Translations under genes and position numbers: made by a program | The notes under the pieces: generated by a model | Database searches by the model: none | What the model saw: the letters and a program-made list of their open reading frames with translations, nothing else | Told to the model about the DNA's origin: nothing | Origin: Pardosa pseudoannulata | Lineage: Eukaryota > Arthropoda > Arachnida > Araneae > Lycosidae | Length of the DNA stretch: 64,000 bases | Assembly: GCA_032207245.1 (NCBI GenBank) | Contig: CM063502.1 | Location: forward strand, 140,915,321-140,979,320 | Direction of reading: 5' to 3' | Shown: positions 1-17,290 of the stretch, one piece after another | How positions within the stretch are numbered: position 1 is the first letter of the stretch | How the letters are laid out: every line of letters starts with the position of its first letter

Positions 1-100
1 GCTCCAATCTCATACATCTGTGATATATGGAAGCAAATGATGTAGAATCAAGAGTTTTTGCAATTAAAAAATATTTTTGGAGACATGGATGAGTTTTCGA

Positions 101-440
<340 letters not shown>

Positions 441-2502
441 ATATTATACATTTTATATATTAAAAATACATTATATATTTTATATATTTTACATATTTTA
501 TGCATTTTATACATATTATATTTTTGATATTTTAAATATATAACAGATGATAGTTTTACGTTTAACTTATTTATTTCTTTTTCTATTGAAATATATGTAT
601 TTAAACTTTCTATACTTGAGAAGTCAGATTCAATTTATCTTACTTATGACCTCAAATAAAAGTATCTGTACAAACAACACTTTTAAGTTGTTACGCTCTA
701 TATTTATTATACCAGTTTAAGGATTATCATTTATTGTTCTTCCAGTATAGTTAAACTTTTAAAAAGGCGTAATGTTCAAGCTGTACAAGGGGAAGGGTTA
801 GTCAGTTAAACCATTTCTCAAACCCTAAATTCCCTTTTAATAAGGTAAACCCTTCTAAAGAATGAAAAAAATTATATATTTTACATGTACAAGGCTTATA
901 GATAACATTTATAAACAAATTACATTAAATTCCCATGAATTTATTTTGGTAACCTTTAAAGGGTTAAAATAAGAAGTATACATGGAGTTTCAAAATGGTT
1001 ATAAAGTGCATTTTATGTCATAAAAAGAACAAAATGGGATGTTTCTTGTTGGAATAAATTTTTACAGTTGGACAAAATATTTTCTGATCGTTATATCGGT
1101 CTAAATGGCATATGCTATGAATGACAAGATCTCTTTACATTACATCCCTATAACCACAATGACATTTTTTGTTGGGGGTATGCTAAGGAGAGTGTATGTG
1201 ACTTTAGTTTTAAATATTGATGAACTACTGAAATGCTTAAAAACACATGGCATGAACTTGAATATCAGTTAAATATTTTGCGCTCCTGAAATGAAACTCT
1301 TGTTGTAGTTTTATTATATTTCAAAATATCCTTCTAAGAAAACTTCTTTAAATAATCTTCTAAAAAAAACAGCAAATATATACGTATTTAATTTTGTTCT
1401 TTTTTTAAAACACATTCAATAATCTGTTTTACCCTTTTTGTTAAAATATTTTGTAAGTTTTGTGATTAATATTGTAGAACTGGAATCTATTTACTTCAAA
1501 GTAAGACCCTACTAAAGACTAAGATGCGTTATTTTAATTTTTGGTAAATAATATTATTATAATATATGAAATATTCGCACAGTAATGCAGGTATTATTAA
1601 TTTTTTTATGAAGGAGATTTCAAAGATCTAAAAAAATCTATGCAGATAATTTGATAAGCATTATTTAGCAATTTTGATTTTTTATATTTTATACCCCTCA
1701 TGTCTAACAATTTTTAACATTTATTTCCATATGTGTATATGTATATATGTGTCTGTATGGTATAATGCATTGAATTAATTTTCAATGACATACCTTCATA
1801 AAATAGGTAACGTCATTTTACAAATGATAAAAAGGTAATCTTTGTCTCGGCTTCTTTCATTTTAACGATTATCGCAACAGAAAGCAAAGAAAAGAGCCAG
1901 TGTCTTCAAAATAAGATTGTAAATTATAGGGTATGGTTTGAAGTGATGCGAACTGGAGCGGAGAAATTGAAGAAATGGTCGATGAATTAACTACCTCTGG
2001 AAGAAAAAAAAATCCTTCTAAAAATAATGAAATGGAGGAAAATGATACTGAATTGGAAATTTATTAGGTTTTTCCTTTTGAAGCCGAAAAGTTAAAAGCA
2101 TAAGTACTTCCTCAGGAACTCAAATTACGAAATAATAAAACTGAATACTTTTTTGCTATGACAGTATATCGATTTACGTTTATCAAAGTAACAAAATCTG
2201 AATATTGTAACTTATATTTCACATAACCATATGACAAAGCGTTATAAACAATTGCTCAGTTTTGAGAGTAACATATAGAAATAATACAGTACATAAATGT
2301 ACTTATAGTATTCAAGAGATTTTTTAAGAGTAATAAAACATCAAGAAATATGATCATTAAATAACATTAAATTTATATCCCTGAAAACCTATTTATATCC
2401 CTGATAAGACTATACAGACATTTGTAAGTTTATTATTAATGAGCTCTAAAATTTCCCGAAATCAATTTCCTTCTAAATAACTTACCATAATTTCTGTCTA
2501 TT
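441..2502. other. AT-rich sequence, nothing recognised
   Basis: No long open frame, RNA gene or transposon signature was seen. A purine-rich stretch at 1940-2065 has a short open frame of about 45 codons without a recognisable motif; I do not call it a gene. Confidence 0.6.
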
Positions 2503-2530
2503 ACACACACACACACATATATACACACAT
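2503..2530. repeat. Short (CA)n microsatellite
   Basis: About eight CA units followed by ATATATACACACAT. Confidence 0.9.
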
Positions 2531-4320
2531 GGAAAAAATAACTAGTAATGTAACTCCAAAGTTAGAATTTTGTATTGTAGACTCATAGTTTCAATATTCA
2601 GATGTATATTTGGTTTGGTTTTCATTTCAGAAATCTCCTCTTTTATAGGTATTCTCTGCCTAGAAATGCTTTATCATGTAACATTATGAGAAGTGGGAGC
2701 GTTCAAATTAGAATAAATATTTGGATAATGCATAGAAGTCAATCCAATATGCATTAATATTTTATAAAAACGAATCTAGCATTTTACATTAGAAATGATA
2801 AATTGCTGATTTATGCTGACATTCAACAAATGGGTCTTCAATGTGGACTTGGAATATGCCTAATCTGAATCTACATGCATCTAGATCTTAAAATTTGTAA
2901 AAAATGAAACCTAATTTAAAAGTCTATAGTTAATAATAATACTTATGATTTAGCAGAGTTTTGAGGGTTGCATAAAATTTCGTATATTTGATTGATTATA
3001 ATAATTAGAGTTTAGATAAAAGCCGTTTTTTGTTTTAAAATTTTAATATAATAAGTAAATAAGGTTTTCATGATATGCAATGGCATAAAATGGTGAGATT
3101 CTATTTATAGATTGATAATTAATTAAAATTACTTTGTTTTTCAGACTCATGTTTATATAACAAACTATTCTGAACACAGGGATTTTCAAGCTAAAGTAAA
3201 ACCAGTATTTTTATGGCCCCAGTCATATTCTATTGCAACAACATTATTCAGGCTTTTTGTCTAAACGTTTCTACTTTTATCGAAATACGGTTAATTTCTA
3301 CGGATAACTACAGGAGTCATATCACACATGACTATCTATCCTTTTCAGAATTGTTGACAGTGAAAATAATTGAATGCAGTATTAAGATTAAACTTAGATC
3401 TATGTACGTAATCATATTTTTTCGTTGACTATGCTAATGAAAAAACTGTTTTCTATTTTATTCTCATTTGAAAAATAAATGAACTACTACCTTTTATTGA
3501 TAAAAAAGTTTTGATAGTATCAGTGCATTTTTGCGTATCCATTCTGCCATCATTTATTTTAAGCATAATTCCTACTAAAATCTTCCTGAATTTTCAATAA
3601 ATCAATTTGTTAGTATTAAGCCTTCTCAAAATACGCTATTTCTGAATTTTCAATAAATATGCAAGAATAATAAATATAAATGGATATGAAGCGCACGCTT
3701 CCACTTCCTCTCATCCATCACTGTTTTGCACACCCCAATTGTTGCATGCAAACATTAGGATTTCAACAGGACGATTTTCTAGTTACATTTCACCTAGAAT
3801 CGTTAAATTTCTGTGCCAACTTCGAAACTATCGTCGTCGTAAGGGCGCTGTTAACCCCAGAGATCACTGAAAGGTTACCCACGGTCTCTGCATAACATTA
3901 CCTCTCGTATTGTTTTAAGTTTTCTCAACAAAAATGCATTACATATGGGGTCATACGACTGATAAATCGACAAAAAATTAGATTTTTCAAAAAAATGTAT
4001 GTGCAACGGAATTCAGCTTTGAACAGTTTTATACAATCAGCATAAAAAATTACCAACATTGAGAGGAGTTATGAATAAAAACGTATCAGCTGTGTTCTGT
4101 AAATAGATTTAAACTTACAAAACTTTAACTTCAATTTTCTCAAAATATGTTTATGTAAAGCGCATCTTACCTCAAGATGTTTTTAATAATTTTTCAGGAA
4201 TGTTTTACAGGTTGTATACTGTATCTGATTAAACCTAGGTTTTCCCACAATGTTAATTTTTTAATGATAAATTCTTAAGGAAAGAAATTAACTTTTTTGG
4301 AATATTCATTTAAAAATATA
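2531..4320. other. AT-rich sequence with a GC-richer pocket
   Basis: Mostly featureless. Positions 3688-3895 are clearly richer in G and C than the surroundings and hold a 71-codon open frame on the plus strand. The predicted peptide has no motif I recognise and the minus strand is broken by stops. It may be a decayed repeat fragment or an isolated exon; neither is supported. Confidence 0.5.
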
Positions 4321-4515
4321 CACACTATATTGCCAATGATCACCGGTCACTTGCGATTTTAGGCATTTTCTCGAATATCTAGAAAAATGCACTAGGAATT
4401 ATCCTCAAACCTCAGGTGTGTAAACAGGGTGGTAGACGTCATATATTTCAGGTAAGAATTTTCGTCTAAGAATGTCTAAAATTGCTAGTGACTTGTGATC
4501 ATTGGTAATTTAGTG
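4321..4515. mobile_element. MITE-like element with 44-bp inverted repeats
   Basis: The segment 4323-4366 reads, reverse-complemented, almost the same as 4472-4515: 37 of 44 positions match by eye, sharing the core CCAATGATCAC and ATTTTAG. TA dinucleotides lie just outside (4319-4320 and 4516-4517), as expected for Tc1/mariner-type target duplication. The left end carries one extra CA. The interior of about 105 bp has no coding capacity, so this is a non-autonomous element. Superfamily is inferred only from TA flanks and terminal repeats; the family is not one I recognise. Confidence 0.75.

Positions 4516-7654
<3,139 letters not shown>

Positions 7655-7737
<83 letters not shown>
7655..7737. 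repeat. (TA)n microsatellite
   Basis: Uninterrupted TA dinucleotide run of about 83 bp. Confidence 0.97.
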
Positions 7738-7740
<3 letters not shown>

Positions 7741-10700
7741 TATATACATTAAATCTGATGATCCTTATATACAACTATCATATTTTATCTTGATTTCCAT
7801 GTTTATATGATATTTATTAAAAGGTTCATTTTGATCCACTCCTCGTTCACAACATTTCAAATTTCATGCACTGCTTTGGGATGCCACTTAAAAAGAGCTT
7901 GTTTTAATAAGTCCAAATGCAGAGTAAATCATAAAAGGAAAGTCAGGGGGCCTTATTTGGAATGCATGTAAATATAATATTCTCAAATTTGGATTAACCG
8001 TGGTAAATAGAGCTTGAAAAAATGGTATTAAACGTTCAAAAAGGAGAGAAGGGGTATTTCGAACAGTATTTTTATATGCGATATAAAGCATATTTATACC
8101 AATTTATTGTGGAATTGGATCGATAGTTTAGGAGAAGGTAAAGTTTACTCGCTTTAAGTCTTACTAACCCTAACTTATTTAGAATCCAATATGGATATCT
8201 CTACCCCTTCCAGGTCAAAAAGCTTCATAAATTCCAGGACAGACGGACAGATAACTTAAATAATAAACATAAATAAGCATCATTACAAACATCGTACAAT
8301 AAACATATAAATAATCATCATTACAAACATCAGATTATTTAATAAGACTCAAATAAAGATATCTTTCACACCGAAACGCCTCATCTGATTTGTCAAACTC
8401 GTTTCTTAAATATTCAGTTGCATACAAATTTATTTAAAGCTAAAATTTTCTGTAATAATAATGCTGTAAATAATAAAATAATATGTTATCTTTCAGAATA
8501 GTTTCAAATATAAATAACAACAATATAAATGATTTCCCCATAATACGTTATTTGGTTCTTAATTTAATTAGATCCAGTTTTTAGAATGTTTCTATTGGTT
8601 TGTTAGCACTGCGTTGTGTATTACTAAACCTCAAACAACTGAACATGATGTTGCGCTATATTTGCTTCTGTTGAAAACATTACTAAAATCACTTTATATA
8701 TTAATAGATTGTGTAGTTAGTAAAGTATTTAAAAGTTATACAAAAGGATATTTTGTAATATCTTTAATTAAATTCTTTACAGGATTACTTTACCTATTTT
8801 ACATAAAACTGTACTTTTAGAAAATAGATTCAAAATTTTTTGAAAACCAAAATAAAAGAACAGCGTTTCTGGAGAAATCTATTTAGTGAATAAAATAGGT
8901 TTCGTAAGTTATGATTGAGTATAAAAGTAGATTCAAATGCTTTTTACAGAAAAAATTCTGTTTGTTTCAGAATATTTCTTCTCTCACAAGTTGAAGGCAA
9001 TCATTTCAGGCTCTTTTTGTTTTTCTATGTACCTCAAAATTTAAACTTTTCATTCTTTTCGTTTTTACATATCTGAAAATCTAGACAAAATGTTGAAAAA
9101 ATGCTTCTGCAGTCGCTTCATATTTGGAAGAAAATATAACAAGAAAAATAGAATCGAATAGAAACGAATTTCTCTTGTAGGTTTCTGATTTATAGAACTC
9201 AATTGGTTGCACACAGTTGGGAATTCCTTCATTAATATATAGCTCATATTTAAAACATTTTATAGCATACATCATCAACCTCAAACAGAACGTTTTTTGA
9301 AATAATACGTAATAAATAACAAACATAACACGTATCATAATCTTTATTTAGATTCAAGTTAATTCACCTAAAATGTTTCATCTGATTAGTCAAATGCATT
9401 TCTTAGATATTTAGATGCCTAAAAAATTAGTCAAAACTAAGATGTTTTAGAAAATGGTAATGCAGGTTTAGAGCATTTCTTAAATTTAAGTTATTATTGG
9501 CTGCACAGTGTAAAAGAAATATAAATTTTAAAGTAATTTGAATATTTCAAATTAATTCTAATGAACTAAAATTCTAATGAAATAGATCAAAATAATATCA
9601 GTAATAAATATGTACATTTAATAAAGTGATAAATGAAATTTTAAAATAGAAATTAAGCTCTGTATTGCACTTGATAGGAATTATCTGAGTAAATTGTAGT
9701 TATTGCAGTGTTGCAGGATAGCAATAAATTTTTTAAAGCTTACTGGGAACAAGATATGATAAGTGGTATTTTGCAGATATGAATCACAGTGATAAAAAAC
9801 GGCTTAAATTAGCTTTTTTACTGTAGTAAAATAGCTTAACTTTAAGTCAGAGGATTATCCTAGATGTTAGTTAGCTTTGACGAATGGAATATTATCACAT
9901 TTTTAATATAAGGCATTTTTTATCAGGATTAGATGTTTAAATCCTATTTCAAACGATTGCAGCTCTCAAAGGGGAGTTCTAGATTTTAGCTTTTTTAACC
10001 GAAAGGCTGCATTCCATCCATTTTTTCACCATCTTCAATATGTTATATGAATAATACTCAATGATCCAGTAGAAAATATTATTATTCAGTATATCTTTTA
10101 ATATACATGTTAATACTATACATTAAACCTCAACGCCACGAGATTAAAGTTCTAATTTTTATTGGCAATAATTTTATTTCTTAATCAATCATTATAAGAA
10201 CCTTGTATCGTTAGGGAATTTTAATGTGTTATTCCAGAAATAAATCATAATAAAAGTTAATTAAAATTACAAATATAATGTCATACGTAAGCATATATGT
10301 ATTGTTTCTCATACAATTGCGCTCTAAATTTAAAATCACTCTCCATACAGGTACATTTTGATTAAATATGAAGGGCACATAATATCTAGCAATTGTTTAT
10401 TAATTATAGAAAATAAAGAAAAAGAATGAAAGTCTCAGATATTCTAGATTTTTCAATTAACAATAAGTATTTTATGTAAGTAAATTTTCCTATTTTTATG
10501 TATATGTAGGCATAATTTATAATGAGGTTTTCGGACACCATAAACAAAAAAATCATCTATCAGCGTTGTGAAAACCTGCTTTACAATCATTATTATCATT
10601 ACATTTTAAATTAGTTATTTCTTCAAATTATATACTCAGTTCCAAGCATTTGTTGCAACTTTACCTCAAACCGTTCTATTTAAAATTTGAAACATTGCAC

Positions 10701-10759
10701 CGAAAGGAAGTATCTATTTACTTAATACGCTTCAAAATCAATCTTAAATGAAATCAGAA
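7738..10759. other. AT-rich sequence, no supported gene
   Basis: The minus-strand open frame at 7888-8091 (67 codons) and the plus-strand one at 8614-8820 (68 codons) have no motif I recognise. A 36-bp-period two-copy duplication lies at 8263-8331 and is listed separately. Confidence 0.5.
8263..8331. repeat. Two-copy tandem duplication, 36-bp period
   Basis: A unit beginning ATAAACATA and ending CATCATTACAAACATC occurs at 8263-8293 and again, with two small changes, at 8299-8331. Confidence 0.85.
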
Positions 10760-11240
10760 CTAACACCTATTGTCAGGAAAGACCGATGAATGGTTTTTAT
10801 AAGGCCAGAATCGGAAGCGATATAATGAAATGTGAAGGGGGGAGGGCAGAGTTACTGGGCTCTTGGTTGTCATAGAAACGGGCTCAGCCAGGTGGTTACT
10901 CTCCTCTTCCTCATCAAAGCAAGCAACACCTGAGAGCAGAGAAACTCTTGGTAAACGATTCTTCGCAAAAATCAATAAAGCAAGGTCACTCGCTCTGTTA
11001 TACTCCACAACGAGGGAAAAAAAACCTCTGCTGATCTTCCCGTCTCCATTTTCATCTAGAATATGCACTTCTTTGGTCCCGCATCTTGTTTAACGATATT
11101 TATGGTATCCTGGAGCTGAAAAAAGTACGCGATTTAATTATGACTCGATGAGATGTTTCTCGAGGTTTTGCTAATGAATGTTTCCGAGGAAAATGTGGCT
11201 GAAATGCCAAGCTAAGAGGAGACAAAAAATGACTCCGCCA
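10760..11240. other. GC-richer island with opposed open frames; status unknown
   Basis: Base composition changes from the AT-rich surroundings. Open frames occur on both strands: minus 11068-10760 (102 codons) and plus 10863-11093 (76 codons). The minus frame contains LDENGDGKIS near its start, which resembles the calcium-binding loop of an EF-hand, but the usual acidic residue at the loop's twelfth position and flanking helices are not evident and the rest of the frame looks non-globular. It could be an exon remnant, a decayed repeat or chance. I do not call a gene. Confidence 0.3.
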
Positions 11241-14200
11241 GGAAAAGATATTTAAGTTATTTTATTGCACAAAATTTGATCAAATGAAAGAATTTTCAGT
11301 GAATTAAAGTCATTAATTTGATTTCTTTTATATATTACTTTAGAAATAAATAATTAATACAATATTAAAATTAAATAACCAAGATACACTACTTTAGTTC
11401 TAAAAGTTAATTATGTAAAGATGACGATGCTGAACAAAATTTAATTTCAAGGTATAAACTTGTTTATGCGTAAAAAGAGTGAACTTTAGTGACCATCGCG
11501 TTTGAGCAGGTTTATCAAGTACAAAGGTATTTGTTATTTTTCCTGAAGAATTACAAAATTGCGCTCTTGTTATTAAGGTTTTGACTGCATTATGCCCTAT
11601 ACTAAGTACGAATTAATAAATTTATACCCATGTAAATATTTGCAGCGAAGTAATTACATAAGACTATCGTTTCTGACTCTAATTGGAGAAACAAACTTAG
11701 ATTGGCTTGTACATAGGTAATTAGGTAATTAGATTCGTTATTAGAATGAGTTTCAAATGAGTAGAAATACATTGGATATAGCTACATATCAAAATACATC
11801 TCAATGGTGAAATGAAGAAGGGAAAAATATGTTATAATAAGTTGCATTTTTCACCTTAAAATGGGGGACTGTTAATTTGTCTTTTATCAGATTGAAAGAT
11901 TGTCATCAAACATCACAGAATGCAATAAAGCATTGTTAATGAGTTTATTAGAAATTTTAAAGCTTTATTAAGGACTAATATTTTCCTGAAACTAAAAGTT
12001 AGTAAATTTTCAAAAATGTCTAAGTATTTCTCAAAAATTAATTGGTATTAACTTTTAAATTGGATTTGAGGGCCGTTATTAAAAAATTTCTGTTTCTCTA
12101 ATAAAGGATGTTTAAAGTCTGTAAAGAGATAAATAAATGCAATGTATATGTGCCACAATGTTTTTTCTCAGCAAAAAGCTTGTAATGTAAAAAAACTGAA
12201 ATTGTATTTGTTATATTACACCCAAAATTTTATACTTTATTTACTTATACTAATATTATATAGAGCTAAAAGTATTTTGTGTACAAGAGGTACTCCTTGG
12301 AACTACTGAAACGGTTTTAAAATGTCTTTAATTAATATACAAAATAATGTGTAATATAAGTTCTATTTTATTTAGATTGATAATATATTTTCAATTTGAA
12401 ATCTCAATATCGTAAATGAAATTGGAAGAGAAAGAGATGCCAGGCTGCTTTATCTGCGTGCGCTGACAAAATGTCGAAATATACGGGAAAATAGTGCATT
12501 ACAAATATCTCAGTCATCAGTAGATTTAAAAAACTGTCTGCCACTTAGCATACCTATATTTTATATTTAATCCATTATTAAAGCTTTCTAATTATATAAC
12601 GTAGTTAAAAGTATAAGGAAACATTTATATATACATGTAAAGAAAATTGTACCAAACCAACGTTTAGCTGGAAGTATTTCATTTCAAATCTTTCGGAATT
12701 ATTGTTAAACTTTGGTTATCTAATTCTAGAAATCCTTTATCGTGACCTAAGATTGGCCTAAGTTGTACTTCCATTTTTTTTCTAAAAAGCATCTTGAGAA
12801 TTTAATGTAATTATAATATGGAGAAAATCTATCCAGTAGTCAAATGCTATGTTAAATCTCCAAATTTTACTACATAATTTATACTACATAATTTATCTAA
12901 CACTTTTATACTACATAATTTATCTAAAATTAGCTAACAAAAAGTATTATTTTTTAAGTATTATTTAACACAAGTATTTATTAATGACCAGATCGAAGGC
13001 TAAGTATGATTTGGCTAGAAAATTATAAAAGATGTTAATCTGCAGTTAAACTGTAAAAATTATTAAACTGTATAAGTATTCAATTGATGTTCATAGGTAT
13101 GTTATTAACTTCATAATCAGAATATGATATTCATTCCATTTCCACTGTACTGTAGACTGTGACGATAGCTCATAGTCTGCAGAATCATTTTTTTACAAGT
13201 AACTCATCTGAAAATCCTTTGTGAGAAAAATTTCTTACGTGTAACTTTATCTATCTGTACTATTTTTTTAAATGTGATTTTAAAATAATATTTTTAAAGT
13301 AGGACATTAAATCACCTAGTACGATTTATCTCTTGTTAATAAATATTTTATCAGTAAATTATAGCTTTAAAAATGATAGAAATGGAATCACTTTTCAAAA
13401 AAAATCTTTCACAGCTTGGATTAGAGCTGATTGCTGTAAACATAATCGATATTATCGATAAACAATCAAATTTGAAATTCAGAATCAGAAAAAGAAGGTA
13501 GTAAAATAAATAATTCAAAACAGGGCCTATTGGACCAAATCGTTTAACGGCTAACCACGATTAGCCATGGCGCCAAAAAATGGTAGGACAAAATTCTCCG
13601 TTTAAAAACAGATTAATAACGGTTACCCGTTAAACGGCCACAGCGGACATTTATTATCTCAAAAATGGAAAATGATATTATTTTTGTTTATTTTACAGAG
13701 ATACAGACATGGGAAAATAACAGAAATTAAAAAAATATTTGAAAAAACATCTTGTCAAATTAAGGGTTAATTAGACAAACCCGTTTACAGTACCGAAAGA
13801 AACTAGTTTTCAAACAATAATTTTTTTAAGTATTTGTTGTTTGCTACATACTACACTGCCTAAAGCATATGTAAGAAAATAATGCTGATAAAATCAGTAT
13901 AAACAATTATATATACTATTAAGACAAATAAAAACAGCGTGGGTAAATTTGCATGGATTACAGATTTATACTAAAACCAAAAGAGCGTATCAGTAAGGCG
14001 GTCGTTTGCATATGTTCCCCGAAATCTTTGGGCGTGTCCTTTGTGTTTACCGTAGATTTAATTTAGGGGTGTAATTCGTGATAAACATTATTTCTTTTTC
14101 GTTATGTCTGGAAGATCATATATAACATACCATAAAAAATTCAAAGATAACCTGCAGTAAGAATTTTCCTTCTCCTGCTCCTTTTAATTGCCTTTTCTTC

Positions 14201-14753
14201 GAGGATCCTTAACATCCATGATAAATCAGATAAGGAGCTTTCCATGCGATTAAGAAACTATGATTTTATTTTCTGATATTTATTCCCTGTCACCTTATAG
14301 TGTGAACAAAATATTCGGCTGCTTTTGTTACAATGAAATGAAATCGATATAAAATCGTTTTTAAATTTCAAACTGCATTAATTAAAAATTATATAAAACC
14401 TAAAAATCAGCTCAATACGAAAATGACACTTAATGTTTTGATTTTAATCTATCACTCCGTTTGAAAGTTTGGATAACATTCATTCTGAAATGCACTGTCT
14501 TTTATAAAATTTTCTATCTCTATTCGAGTTTACCATAAATATCCCTATTTTTTTAATCTACAGTCGGATGGCAGCAACATTAGAAGGTTTTTTGATACCA
14601 GAAATGACAAATTCCTGATTAGTCTGGGTATAAATCACACTTTTGCTGTAGGCTTTCGTACAACAATTCGTAGAACTTTTCGTACACACCGGTACAACTT
14701 AAATTTAAACAGCAGGTCTCGGTTTAGTTTCTAGTTGTAAAAAATTAATCATA

Positions 14754-14756
<3 letters not shown>
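11241..14756. other. AT-rich sequence with short repeats
   Basis: No gene or transposase was recognised. Positions 12869-12923 hold three spaced copies of ACTACATAATTTAT. Positions 13540-13637 hold an imperfect inverted repeat, listed separately. Confidence 0.5.
13540..13637. repeat. Imperfect inverted repeat around TTTAACGG
   Basis: TCGTTTAACGGCTAACC at 13540-13556 matches the reverse complement of GGTTACCCGTTAAACGG at 13621-13637 at 15 of 17 positions. A smaller stem (GGCTAA/TTAGCC) lies inside the left part. The sequence is GC-richer than its surroundings. It could be the core of a degraded fold-back or MITE; no target duplication was identified. Confidence 0.6.
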
Positions 14757-14846
<90 letters not shown>

Positions 14847-14861
14847 CATATAATTATATAC

Positions 14862-14893
<32 letters not shown>

Positions 14894-14905
14894 ATATACA
14901 TTTAC

Positions 14906-14947
<42 letters not shown>

Positions 14948-14960
14948 TTATATATATATG

Positions 14961-14995
<35 letters not shown>

Positions 14996-15000
14996 GTATA

Positions 15001-15083
<83 letters not shown>
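14757..15083. repeat. Compound (TA)n/(TG)n microsatellite
   Basis: A TA run with interspersed CATA, TTTA and GTATA units covers 14757-15038, followed by about 22 uninterrupted TG units (15039-15083). Ile-Tyr and Val-Cys open frames here are artefacts of the repeat. Confidence 0.97.
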
Positions 15084-15084
<1 letters not shown>

Positions 15085-17127
15085 TATAAATCTGAAGCTC
15101 CTTTTTTGAACTTTATAAAAGTACAAACACTTAAATATTTATAGATTACGTTAGGTAGAAAATTGAGCATTACATATAATTTTTTTATTTTTATCGATTA
15201 TAAAATAATTTAAAATTTAATGCATGCACTGTAGTAGTGTAATTCCGAGTATGAAAAAAACTTGTTTATTGTACAATAGTTTTACTACACTGACCTTTCT
15301 AAATTTAAAAAAAAATCTTTTTTCTATTTTATTAAAATTCTGAGAGTTTCCTAGATTAACGCATAAAATTACTTCCATCTTTTTTTGCTTCCTGTAAAAA
15401 ATTATAATTCACTTGGGAATTTATTTTCTTTCTATTTGATGCTAGTTTTTTGTTTAATTATTTCCTTAACTAATAAATATAAGAAATAAATTGTTTATGA
15501 TTTTTTTTTAAATTTTTATAGTTCATTGCAATTTTTAAATTAATTAAATTATTTTAGAAATATGGAGAGAGGAATTTAATATTAGTAACATAAGGGTAAT
15601 GCAAAGTAATGTAAGAAAATATTTATTCTTTTTAATTAGTAAACGTAAATTTTCCAATGTTCAGGTATTTCTAAGTGTTGATTTATGTATAAAGAATTAG
15701 TCATTTGTAAATCTCTTCTATTGATATTTACGACAGAATACAATTTAGTATTGTAAACTATAATTTAATGAATTGGTTTTTAATGCATTGAGAATTTACG
15801 TACAAGTGCAGTGTATATTATAATTTTCGCGAACTGAAGTTTTTTAAAAGAATAGTTAACATTTATTAAAATACGGAGAAACATATTAAGACATTGAATA
15901 AAAAAGCTATATTATAGCTTTGTCTCTCTCTTTTAAGATAAATGCAGAAGTTTTTTTTTAAAGAAATGTCGTTGCTATTATCTAATTAAACAACATTCAA
16001 TAATATATTTAGCGTAGCATTTTATTATTTATTTCCAGATACGGGTTAGAGATTGTCTCAAGCATCACATACTGTTATAAATGATTAATTTTATTTTGTT
16101 GTGATATACTACTGAAATATATATTAATAAATCTATTAATATATATTAATAAATGCTACTCTTTTTAAGTATTTTTTTGATTCTTGGAAACGAAATTTGT
16201 TTTACTAAGTTCATTATAGATCTTTCTTAGTTTGTCATTATTACTAAATTTTAATTAATCCGAAATAAAATTACTTGAACTTATTTTGGAATATTCGTAA
16301 GCAGGAACATAACAATTAGAAAATTATGGCCAGAGGGTGAAGTCAGGTAGTATTCTGCCTAAATACTAAATGCGGAAATAAAAGTTTTGCAGGTAACAGC
16401 ATCACGTTATTTAAATCTGAACATGTTAATTTAATTCTAAATATAGAAATGGAGTATCTGTTTAGAAGACTTTCCTTTCTTACATCTTGTTTTTCTAGTA
16501 TTATTTCAATGATTCATAACAAGTGTGTTAGAATATTTTTAAAATATACATCAATGTAAGCATACCTAAAAGACACAGAGAAGAAAATGTGTTGTACCAC
16601 TTAATTATAGAGATTAATTTGCCTAGCTTATGTTTCTGAAGAAAATTAAATAATGTTTTTCAAATTTACTTAAAAACTAGATTAAAACTACCATATTAAA
16701 ATAAAATCATGGTCTTTTTCATTTTTGGGTTTTTAAAAAATAGGTCAATATATTAATATAAAACATTATTATTTATATCAAACTTTGCTTAAATTTAAAC
16801 GCATACTGTAAATAAACACAAATTAGGGTATTGACGTATCAGAACCACAAAACAAGTGATTTCTTTTGTGAGTTCTATCATTAAAACCAGACATAACAGG
16901 AAAAAGTTTTCATAAATTAGATCATTTCTGTTATTTTACCATTTTTATGCTATTCATTTTGATATAAAATGTGTTCTGATATCTATAAAATTTTCCATTT
17001 ATGGTAATGTAACATTTCTGAAATTGAACTAAGCCATACTTAAGTTAAAATGACATGGAATCATACATCAGAACTATTTGTAAATGATAGGCTAATTTTC
17101 TGAAATGCAAATGAGAAATCTACTAAG
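15084..17127. other. AT-rich sequence, nothing recognised
   Basis: No coding or transposon signature on either strand. A short local duplication of TATATTAATAAAT lies near 16120-16153. Confidence 0.6.
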
Positions 17128-17290
17128 ATACATGCATGTAACTTTCTTCTCCGCTCGAAAAATGTAGCTTAATCTTGGAATGTCCAGACAGAGAGTGTTG
17201 TGGCAGTTTGAGATAGTCAACACTCTGTGCCTAGACGTTGCAAGGTATAGCTGTGACTTCCTTTCCAAAAGGAGAAGATCCTTAAAATTA
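17128..17290. repeat. Fold-back (inverted) repeat, ~65-bp arms, ~25-bp centre
   Basis: The left arm, from the centre outward (about 17193 down to 17128), resembles the right arm (about 17219 up to 17290). Shared blocks are CAACACTCT, then a GACATTCCAAG/GACGTTGCAAG block, then GGAGAAGA. The two arms even give similar peptides on opposite strands (NTLCLDIPRLS on minus, NTLCLDVARYS on plus), which is what inverted copies of one sequence produce. Outer ends are not sharply defined and no target duplication was found. It is consistent with a non-autonomous fold-back transposon or a local inverted duplication. Confidence 0.6.

Noticed and set aside
1940..2065. Purine-rich short frame as a gene fragment
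   Set aside because: Only about 45 codons, Lys/Glu-rich, no motif and no adjacent coding signals.
7888..8091. 67-codon minus frame as a possible retroelement protein
   Set aside because: Some resemblance to integrase-like text was considered, but no catalytic or zinc-binding residues could be aligned.
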